This document shows, one piece after another, positions 1 to 5,492 of a stretch of DNA of 6,927 nucleotides; the first letter of the stretch is position 1, and each line of letters starts with the position of its first letter. The position numbers and the translations under genes are program-made. Origin of the DNA: a bacterium. Lineage in GTDB: Bacteria; Gemmatimonadota; Gemmatimonadetes; Gemmatimonadales; Gemmatimonadaceae. Location: the NCBI GenBank assembly GCA_021802745.1, contig JAJZRK010000172.1, forward strand, positions 1 to 6,927, written 5' to 3'. The notes beneath the pieces were generated by a model that saw nothing but the letters and a program-made list of their open reading frames with translations, did no database searches and was not told where the DNA came from.

Positions 1-2
1 CC

Positions 3-2432
3 CGGACTGAACGCGAACTGCGCAGTGTGCTCACGCGCGGCGGCGTCATCGGCGGCACGTCGGCGGGCGCTTCCATTCTTGCCAGCTATCTCGTGCGCGG
101 CGCGCGCTCCGGCAACGCCGTCATGATGGCGAAGGGCTATGAACAGGGGTTCGGCTACCTGCGTACCACCGCGGTGGACCAGCACGTCGTGGCCCGCGGC
201 CGGCAGAACGACTTGCAGCAGGTCATTGCCGCCCACCAGGAGCTGCTCGGCATCGGCCTCGACGAAGGCACCGCCCTCGTCGTGCACGGGGATCGCGGCG
301 AGATCATCGGCCGCGGCAAGGCGTTCGTGCACAATGGCCGCGATGACAATGACCCGGGCCATCCCTACCTGACGCTCCTTCCCGGCGACGAGTACGACCT
401 GGCGGCGCGACGTGTCCTCACGCGCGCCGCGGACGGCAGTCCCGTCACCGAAGCCTTCGTGGATTCGCTGTTCGCAGATTTCAACACGCCCGCCACGCCC
501 GGCGCCGCCGTGCTCGTCGCCATGGACGGCAAGGTGCTCGTCAGCAAGGGGTATGGCCTCGCCGATCTCGAGGCGCGCACGCCCGTCACGCCGCACACGA
601 ACTTCCGGCTCGCCTCCGTGACCAAGCAGTTCACAGCGATGGCAACCATGCTGCTGGTGCAGGACGGCAAGCTGCGGCTCGACGAGACGCTCACCGACAT
701 CTTCCCGGATTTCCCGGCATATGGCCGGCGCATCACGGTGCGGCACCTGCTCACTCACACCAGCGGCCTGTTGAGCTACGAGGATTTCGTCCCGGACTCG
801 CAGGCCACGCAGGTGCTCGATGCCGAGGTCCTGCGCCAGATGACCCTGCTCGATTCGACCTATTTCCCGCCGGGCACGCGGTTCCGCTACAGCAATACCG
901 GCTACGCGATGCTCGCCATGATCGTCGAGAAGCGCTCGGGGCGGCGCTTCGCCGACTTTCTCAAGGCGCGCATCTTCGACCGCGTCGGCATGCCCTGGAC
1001 GCTCGCCCGCGAGGACGGCCGCGCGCCGGTGCAGCGCCGCGCGTTCGGCTACTCGCGCCGCGACGGCGGTTGGCTGCGCACCGACCAGAGCAGCACGAGC
1101 GCCGTGCTCGGCGATGGCGGCGTCTATTCGTCCGTCTCCGAGCTGTACCGGTGGAGCAATGCGCTCGAGTCGCGCGAACTCCTCGGCGACTCGCTCCGCG
1201 CACTCATTTTCCGGCGCGGCACACGCTCCGACAGCATCGGCGTGGACTACGGCTTCGGCTGGTACCTCGAGACCAGGCACGCGTTGCCGCGCACGCGGCA
1301 CACCGGCAGTTCGATCGGGTTCCGGAACGCGATCATCCGCTATCCGACGCTGCGCGCCACCATCATCGTGCTCACCAACCGCAACAACGCCAACGCGGCG
1401 GCGCTCGCCGAGCAGATCGCCGAGCGGTTGACTGCGGTGAAGCGCGACCCGCGCTGGACCTTGCAGGCGAGCGGCGTCACCGCCTCGTTCCGCGGATTCA
1501 GCGCCGTGAGCGGTTCGGTGGCGTGGGCTGGCGGCAGCCACGGCACGGTCCTGCGCACGGTGAACGGGGGAGAAACCTGGGAGAATGTCTCGGTCCCCGG
1601 CGCCGACTCGCTCGACTTCCGCGATGTCCACGGCGTGAGCTCGCGCGTGGCCTACGCCATGAGCGCCGGCCTCGCGGAGCAGGGCCAGGCGCGCATCTAC
1701 CGGACCACCGACGGGGGACAGCACTGGAGCCTGCAGTGGAGCGACACCACCAAGGGCGTCTTCCTCGATGGCATCGCATTCTGGGACTCGTCGCATGGCT
1801 TCGCGTTCAGCGATCCCGTGAACGGGCAGTTCGTCATCCTGCGCACGGAGAACGGCACCACCTGGAAGCGCGTGGATCCCGCCAACGTTCCGCCGCCGCT
1901 CCCCGGCGAAGCCGCCTTTGCCGCCAGCGGCACGTCGGTGGCCGTCGAAGGGCGGAACCACGCGTGGATCGCCACCGGCGGCGGACGTGAGGCCCGGGTG
2001 CTTCGCACCACCGACGGCGGACGCACCTGGCAGGTGTCGAGCGCCGGCATTCCCGGCGGCCCCAGTTCCGGGTTCTTCGGCATCGCCTTTGCCGATGCGT
2101 ATCGCGGCATCGCGGTGGCGGGCGACTACACCATTCCGCGCAGCAGCGGCGACGTCACCATGGTCACGGCCGACGGCGGCATCACGTGGAAGCGCGCCTC
2201 CAGGTGGCCGTCGCAGGGAATCACCGGCGGCGTGGTTGCCGTGCGCGGCGCGGGCAAGCCGCTCTTCGCGGCGGTCGGCGCGTACGGCACGGCGTTCACC
2301 AGCGACTTCGGGGCCACCTGGACGCACGGCGATACACTGACACTCTACGCCATTGACTTCGCCGTGCGTGACACGGGCTGGGCCGTCGGTCCGCGCGGGC
2401 GCATCGTGAACTTCAGGGGCACGGCGCCGTGA
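3..2432 (+). CDS. Three-module hydrolase: S51 cyanophycinase-like + beta-lactamase-like + YCF48 propeller (5' partial)
   Basis: The frame is open to the left edge, so the true start lies upstream. The GTG at 27 (residue 1 in this numbering) is internal to the S51 domain and is not a believable start. Residues 1-135 are the second half of an S51 peptidase: nucleophile elbow GGTSAGAS with Ser12, then DQH with His53, then GIGLDE with Glu80. The 41- and 27-residue spacings match the Ser-His-Glu triad of cyanophycinase as I remember it. Residues 140-470 are a class C beta-lactamase/DD-peptidase-type hydrolase with all three motifs: SVTK (Ser197, Lys200), YSN (288-290) and HTG (425-427). Residues 475-801 form a YCF48-like propeller with six Asp-box-type repeats (near 511, 560, 607, 661, 714 and 758); the third is one residue short. 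Such modules usually act outside the cytoplasm, but any signal peptide is outside the window. The exact substrates are unknown. It overlaps the next gene by four bases. Confidence 0.85.
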   Translation, partial: RTERELRSVLTRGGVIGGTSAGASILASYLVRGARSGNAVMMAKGYEQGFGYLRTTAVDQHVVARGRQNDLQQVIAAHQELLGIGLDEGTALVVHGDRGEIIGRGKAFVHNGRDDNDPGHPYLTLLPGDEYDLAARRVLTRAADGSPVTEAFVDSLFADFNTPATPGAAVLVAMDGKVLVSKGYGLADLEARTPVTPHTNFRLASVTKQFTAMATMLLVQDGKLRLDETLTDIFPDFPAYGRRITVRHLLTHTSGLLSYEDFVPDSQATQVLDAEVLRQMTLLDSTYFPPGTRFRYSNTGYAMLAMIVEKRSGRRFADFLKARIFDRVGMPWTLAREDGRAPVQRRAFGYSRRDGGWLRTDQSSTSAVLGDGGVYSSVSELYRWSNALESRELLGDSLRALIFRRGTRSDSIGVDYGFGWYLETRHALPRTRHTGSSIGFRNAIIRYPTLRATIIVLTNRNNANAAALAEQIAERLTAVKRDPRWTLQASGVTASFRGFSAVSGSVAWAGGSHGTVLRTVNGGETWENVSVPGADSLDFRDVHGVSSRVAYAMSAGLAEQGQARIYRTTDGGQHWSLQWSDTTKGVFLDGIAFWDSSHGFAFSDPVNGQFVILRTENGTTWKRVDPANVPPPLPGEAAFAASGTSVAVEGRNHAWIATGGGREARVLRTTDGGRTWQVSSAGIPGGPSSGFFGIAFADAYRGIAVAGDYTIPRSSGDVTMVTADGGITWKRASRWPSQGITGGVVAVRGAGKPLFAAVGAYGTAFTSDFGATWTHGDTLTLYAIDFAVRDTGWAVGPRGRIVNFRGTAP
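2415..2419 (+). promoter_or_regulatory. Ribosome binding site for the amidase gene
   Basis: AGGGG lies nine bases before the GTG at 2429, inside the 3' end of the upstream gene. It is the clearest Shine-Dalgarno-like sequence seen before any start in the window and supports the overlapping GTG as the amidase start. Confidence 0.45.
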
Positions 2433-4090
2433 CGTACGACCTCAAGGCGGTGCAACTGCCGGTGCTCGGCCCGGCAGGCATTCGAACCGTCAACGCCCTG
2501 GCCAGTCTTCCGGTTATCGGGCCGCTGCTCGTCAACAAGCTCCGCGCGGACGCCGGCCTCCGGGCGCTCACCGCGACGGCGATTGACGACGCCCCCACGT
2601 TCTCGCCGATGCTCCCCGATGTCGCGTCGGCCCTGCCGGCGCTCGACGCGCGTGACGACGATGCCCGCGCCGGCTTCCGCTTCCCGACCGTGGCCGACTA
2701 TCACGCCGCCTATCGCCGCGGCACGCTGACGCCCCTCGACGTGGCGTCGCGGTTCCTTGCCCAGTGGGACGAGAGTGAGCGCGGCCCGCGGCCACTGCGC
2801 GCGTTCATTGCCATGCGGCGCGACGATATCCTCGCGCAGGCGACGGCTGCCACCGAACGCTGGAAATCCGGATCGCCGCTCAGTGTCTTCGACGGAGTGC
2901 CCGTCGCCGCCAAGGACGAGGTGGACCAGGCCGGATACACCACGACGGTCGGCACGAAGATCCTGCGCGTCGCACCTCCAGCGGCGCGCGACTGCACCGC
3001 GGTTGCGCGCATGCGCGCCGCCGGCGCCGTGATGGTTGGCAAGGCCAACATGCACGAGATCGGCATCGGCGTCAGCGGCTTCAACGAGCATTACGGGTCG
3101 GCGCGCAATCCGTACAACGATCTCCACCACACCGGAGGAAGCTCGGCGGGTCCCGGTTGCGTGGTCGGCGCTGGACTCGTTCCGGTGTCCATCGGCGCCG
3201 ATGGCGGCGGCTCCATTCGGCTGCCGGCGTCCTTTTGCGGCACCGTCGGTCTCAAGCCGACGTACGGTCGCGTTTCGGAGCGCGGGGCCGCCCCCCTCTG
3301 CTGGTCGCTCGCCTATCTGGGCCCCCTCGCGAACTGCGCGCGCGATGCCGCACTCGCCTACCAGGTGATGGCCGGCGCCGATCTGGAGGATTCCAACTCG
3401 CTCGGCCATGTGGACCCCGCCATTGACGCCGCGACACCGCGCTCGCTGAACGGCATCACCCTCGGCGTGTACTGGCCCTGGTTCCGCCATGCGCAACCGG
3501 ACGTCGTGGCCGCCTGCGAACGACTGCTCGGGCAGATGTGTGCGCGCGGTGCGCGGCTGGTGGAGATCGAGATCCCCGAACTGGAACTCGCCCGCATCGC
3601 CCAGCTCGTGATCATCACGTCGGAGATGACCACCGCGCTCTGGCCGTTTGTCCGCGATCGCTTCGGTGAATTCGGTGTGGAGACGCAGCTCAACCTCGCC
3701 ATTGCCCGGGCCTCGACCGCTGCCGAGTATGTCCATGCCCAACGCGTGAGGACGCGGGCCATGGCGCACTTCGAGCAGGCGTTTGCGCGGTGCGACGCGA
3801 TCATCACGCCCGCATCCGGCAACACCGCACCAGCGATGCATCCGTCGGGCGGAGCCGTCTCCGACCTCGGCCGCACCATGGAGACCATGCGGTTCGCCTT
3901 CGTCTCCAACCTGACCGGACACCCCGCGATCTCGTTCCCCGCCGGCTACGACGCGGTCGGCCTTCCCATCGGCATGCAGGCAATCGGCAAGGGGTGGAGC
4001 GAGCAGCTGCTCCTGCGTCTGGCCGCCTTCGCCGACACGGTGGTCGAACGCCGCCGGCCGCAGCGGTACTACGCCCCGATTGAGGGGTAG
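2429..4090 (+). CDS. Amidase-signature enzyme, plant fatty acid amide hydrolase-like
   Basis: A 553-residue amidase-signature hydrolase with an intact Ser-cisSer-Lys triad: Lys162 in PVAAKDE, cis-Ser238 in GGSSAG and nucleophile Ser262 in GADGGGSIRLPA. The 24-residue gap between the serines is the family norm. About 85 residues precede the catalytic domain and include a hydrophobic stretch (about 21-38, NALASLPVIGPLLVNKL). This segment, HEIGIG with TGGSSAG, GGGSIR, IPELE and the C-terminal GHPAISFPAGYDAVGLPIG all resemble, from memory, Arabidopsis FAAH (about 607 residues), which cleaves N-acylethanolamines and other acyl amides. A lipid-amide substrate is therefore inferred, not shown; a general amidase remains possible. 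GatA is less likely because no gatB or gatC is adjacent. The GTG start overlaps the upstream TGA in GTGA, which suggests translational coupling. The gene ends with tandem in-frame stops, TAG then TAA. Confidence 0.9.
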   Translation: MTYDLKAVQLPVLGPAGIRTVNALASLPVIGPLLVNKLRADAGLRALTATAIDDAPTFSPMLPDVASALPALDARDDDARAGFRFPTVADYHAAYRRGTLTPLDVASRFLAQWDESERGPRPLRAFIAMRRDDILAQATAATERWKSGSPLSVFDGVPVAAKDEVDQAGYTTTVGTKILRVAPPAARDCTAVARMRAAGAVMVGKANMHEIGIGVSGFNEHYGSARNPYNDLHHTGGSSAGPGCVVGAGLVPVSIGADGGGSIRLPASFCGTVGLKPTYGRVSERGAAPLCWSLAYLGPLANCARDAALAYQVMAGADLEDSNSLGHVDPAIDAATPRSLNGITLGVYWPWFRHAQPDVVAACERLLGQMCARGARLVEIEIPELELARIAQLVIITSEMTTALWPFVRDRFGEFGVETQLNLAIARASTAAEYVHAQRVRTRAMAHFEQAFARCDAIITPASGNTAPAMHPSGGAVSDLGRTMETMRFAFVSNLTGHPAISFPAGYDAVGLPIGMQAIGKGWSEQLLLRLAAFADTVVERRRPQRYYAPIEG

Positions 4091-4115
4091 TAACCACCGA
4101 CCGTACCAGGAAACA

Positions 4116-4144
4116 CCCGCTCCCCTTCGCGCCCCTTCGCGCCC
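4116..4144 (-). other. Putative G-quadruplex motif (minus strand)
   Basis: On the plus strand there are four C runs: CCC (4116-4118), CCCC (4122-4125), CCCC (4132-4135) and CCC (4142-4144), separated by 3, 6 and 6 bases. The complementary strand therefore fits the common pattern of four runs of at least three G with loops of 1-7 bases. Folding is not shown, and the motif partly results from the tandem repeat. Confidence 0.5.
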
Positions 4145-4150
4145 TTCACG
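4122..4150 (+). repeat. Short tandem repeat, about three copies of CCCCTTCGCG
   Basis: Two exact 10-base copies (4122-4131 and 4132-4141) are followed by a degenerate nine-base third copy, CCCTTCACG (4142-4150). It lies just after the amidase stop codons. Its role is unknown; it may be replication-slippage sequence. Confidence 0.75.
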
Positions 4151-4153
4151 CTC

Positions 4154-4169
4154 GGTGGTAGCAGTCCCC
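4154..4169 (+). repeat. Direct repeat copy 1 (GGTGGTAGCAGTCCCC)
   Basis: This 16-base unit recurs 40 bases downstream with one mismatch. Its first six bases (GGTGGT) are also part of the right arm of an 8-base inverted repeat with 4093-4100. Confidence 0.65.
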
Positions 4170-4193
4170 GTTCTTCAATCCGCCGACTCCCGT

Positions 4194-4209
4194 GGTGGTA
4201 GCCGTCCCC
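4194..4209 (+). repeat. Direct repeat copy 2 (GGTGGTAGCCGTCCCC)
   Basis: It matches copy 1 at 15 of 16 bases and ends just before the AT-rich promoter-like island. The 40-base period is close to four helical turns, so paired protein binding on one DNA face is conceivable, but nothing in the sequence identifies a binder. Confidence 0.65.
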
Positions 4210-4212
4210 CTC

Positions 4213-4240
4213 TTGCATTCTGTTTATAATCCACTATATT
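4213..4240 (+). promoter_or_regulatory. Candidate sigma70-type promoter for the rhodanese gene
   Basis: TTGCAT (4213-4218) and TATATT (4235-4240) are 16 bases apart; the -10 matches consensus at five of six bases and the -35 at three of six. A perfect TATAAT also occurs at 4225-4230, but with no recognisable -35 at the right distance. Either would start transcription about 24-35 bases before the ATG at 4271. The AT-rich island is unique in the window, which supports a promoter here; which hexamer is used is uncertain. Confidence 0.5.
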
Positions 4241-4254
4241 GCTATATAGCGATA
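4237..4254. promoter_or_regulatory. Candidate operator: 18-base imperfect palindrome over the promoter
   Basis: The arms TATTGCTAT and ATAGCGATA are inverted complements at eight of nine positions; the central ten bases, GCTATATAGC, are perfectly palindromic. The dyad overlaps the proposed -10 and start site, the usual place for a repressor. ArsR-family sulfur sensors such as BigR and SqrR bind AT-rich palindromes upstream of rhodanese and TauE-type genes, so a similar regulator is plausible. No regulator gene is in the window. Confidence 0.4.
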
Positions 4255-4270
4255 CATAACCCCTACGCCA

Positions 4271-4690
4271 ATGAGCTTCTTCAATTCCCTCGCCGCCCTC
4301 CTCGGCGGCTCGTCGTTTGGCCCCGAGCAGTTCGACGCCGTCCGCGCCGAGCATCCCGGGACTATCCTGCTCGACGTCCGCACGCGGAACGAGTATGTGC
4401 AGGGCCACATTGACGGCTCCACGCTCGTCCCCCTCGACCAGCTCGCCCCGTCGCTGAATCTGATCGCCGCGGCGGAGGCGCCGGTCATCATCATCTGTGC
4501 CTCCGGTTCGCGTGCCTCGACGGCGGCCACCGCGCTGCGTCGCGCCGGCAAGGCCGATGTCCATGTGCTCGGCGGCGGCGTGTCGTCCTGGGCCGGTCAC
4601 GGACGCCGCCTCGCGGCGGGCGCCAAGGACATTCCGCTGCGCGACGCCCTCAAGAAGGCGAAGAAGGCGGCCGCCAACACGGCCAGCTAA
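4271..4690 (+). CDS. Single-domain rhodanese-like sulfurtransferase
   Basis: A 139-residue cytoplasmic protein with one rhodanese domain and no signal peptide. It carries the domain's landmarks in order: LLDVRTRNEY (33-42), GHI (45-47), the active-site loop CASGSR with Cys76 and Arg81, and GGG with a following Trp (101-107). Cys76 would carry the persulfide during sulfane-sulfur transfer. The loop has six residues, the size usual in sulfurtransferases rather than the longer phosphatase loop of Cdc25. The C-terminal tail is lysine-rich (KKAKKAA). The ATG lies 30 bases after the AT-rich promoter-like element, and no Shine-Dalgarno sequence precedes it. The TauE/SafE transporter follows after 39 bases in the same frame, a pairing common in sulfide and sulfite handling operons. 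The sulfur donor and acceptor cannot be told from sequence. Confidence 0.9.
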   Translation: MSFFNSLAALLGGSSFGPEQFDAVRAEHPGTILLDVRTRNEYVQGHIDGSTLVPLDQLAPSLNLIAAAEAPVIIICASGSRASTAATALRRAGKADVHVLGGGVSSWAGHGRRLAAGAKDIPLRDALKKAKKAAANTAS

Positions 4691-4729
4691 CAGCCCCGCG
4701 CCGCACCGCCGCCCGCCGTATCTTTCGGC

Positions 4730-5479
4730 GTGCTCGGATACTTCTTCGCCGCCCTCATCGGGCTCGCACTCGGCACCCTCGGCGGGGGCGGGTCAATCCT
4801 GACCGTCCCCGTGCTCGTGTACGTGCTCGGCTTCGAACCCAAGCTGTCCATCGCCATGAGCCTGCCGATCGTTGGCTTGGCGGCGCTGGTCGGCGTCGTG
4901 TCGCATTGGCGCGCGGGGAACGTGCGCCTGCAGACCGCCGCGATCTTCGGATCGGTGGCGATGGTCGGTTCTTATACCGGGGCTCGCGCCAGCATCTGGC
5001 TCTCCGGCCGCATGCAGCTCCTCATTCTCGGGGCCGCCATCGTCGCGGCTGCCGTCTCGATGCTGCGCAGCGCGGCGCATGGCGAGCAGGCAGATCCGAT
5101 CACCAGTGCTCCGCACCCCGCCCTCCTTCTTACCGTCGGACTCGGCGTCGGCATCCTCACCGGCCTCGTCGGCATTGGCGGTGGATTTCTCATCGTCCCT
5201 GCGCTGGTGGTGCTGGGCCGGGTTCCCATGAAAGCGGCGGTCGGCACGTCGCTGCTCGTCATCGCGCTCAACTCCGCATCGGGATACCTCGGTCATCGGG
5301 GGTATGAGGTGGTGCCGTGGGGCTTCGTGGTGCAGTTCACGGCGGTGGCTGTCCTTGGAATCCTCGCCGGCACCGCGCTCGTTCATCACATTCCGACCCG
5401 TCAGCTCAAGCATGCCTTCGCGCTTCTGCTCGTCGTCATCGGCGTGCTCATCCTCTGGCAGAATCGCACCCAGCTCTAG
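4730..5479 (+). CDS. TauE/SafE-family (DUF81) membrane transporter
   Basis: A 249-residue polytopic inner-membrane protein of the TauE/SafE family, whose members are proposed exporters of sulfite, sulfoacetate or related anions. The duplicated family signature is clear: GTLGGGGSILTVPVLV (15-30) in the first half and GLVGIGGGFLIVPALV (145-160) in the second. Each is followed by a conserved loop and helix, SIAMSLPIVG (40-49) and AVGTSLLVIALNSASGY (170-186). Hydrophobic segments suggest about eight helices, with a polar break at 114-128. Length is normal. The GTG start at 4730 is the first start codon after the rhodanese stop and places the glycine motif correctly at the N-terminus; ATG alternatives inside would cut helix 1. 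A 5-base stem (4714-4718 with 4726-4730, loop TATCTTT) covers the first base of the start codon. Paired with the rhodanese, a sulfur-anion role is likely. Confidence 0.88.
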   Translation: MLGYFFAALIGLALGTLGGGGSILTVPVLVYVLGFEPKLSIAMSLPIVGLAALVGVVSHWRAGNVRLQTAAIFGSVAMVGSYTGARASIWLSGRMQLLILGAAIVAAAVSMLRSAAHGEQADPITSAPHPALLLTVGLGVGILTGLVGIGGGFLIVPALVVLGRVPMKAAVGTSLLVIALNSASGYLGHRGYEVVPWGFVVQFTAVAVLGILAGTALVHHIPTRQLKHAFALLLVVIGVLILWQNRTQL

Positions 5480-5492
5480 CGTCGCCTCCCCT

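Larger units (their letters stand above)
4091..4270. other. Intergenic region with repeats and a promoter-like AT-rich island
   Basis: This is the only sizeable non-coding gap in the window. Its left two thirds are C-rich and hold a 10-base tandem repeat, a 16-base direct repeat, and an 8-base inverted repeat (ACCACCGA at 4093-4100 against TCGGTGGT at 4152-4159, 51-base loop). Its last 60 bases switch abruptly to AT-rich sequence, in contrast with the GC-rich genes on both sides. No convincing short gene and no classical stem plus T-run terminator is visible. Confidence 0.7.

Noticed and set aside
27..29. GTG as the start of the first gene
   Set aside because: It would remove the first half of the S51 domain, and the frame stays open to the window edge; the gene is truncated instead.
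1070..1990. 306-residue plus-strand frame inside the first gene
   Set aside because: Arg/His-rich low-complexity translation in another frame of a domain-verified gene, with no motif.
2345..3922. 525-residue open frame on the minus strand opposite the amidase
   Set aside because: Its composition is rich in Arg, Gly, Ala and His with no recognisable motif, and it lies antisense to a gene with a complete catalytic triad. This is typical of high-GC codon bias.
1..4090. Cyanophycin degradation operon
   Set aside because: The S51 domain and a nearby argJ invite this reading, but there is no cyanophycin synthetase or isoaspartyl dipeptidase in view, and S51 members without cyanophycin activity are common.
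4225..4230. Perfect TATAAT as the main -10 element
   Set aside because: No -35-like hexamer lies 16-18 bases upstream and the TG of an extended -10 is one base out of place. It is kept only as an alternative to TATATT at 4235-4240.
5304..5492. 63-residue N-terminal extension of ArgJ
   Set aside because: It is Ser/Arg-rich sequence read out of frame through the transporter gene. ArgJ homology begins right after the ATG at 5493.
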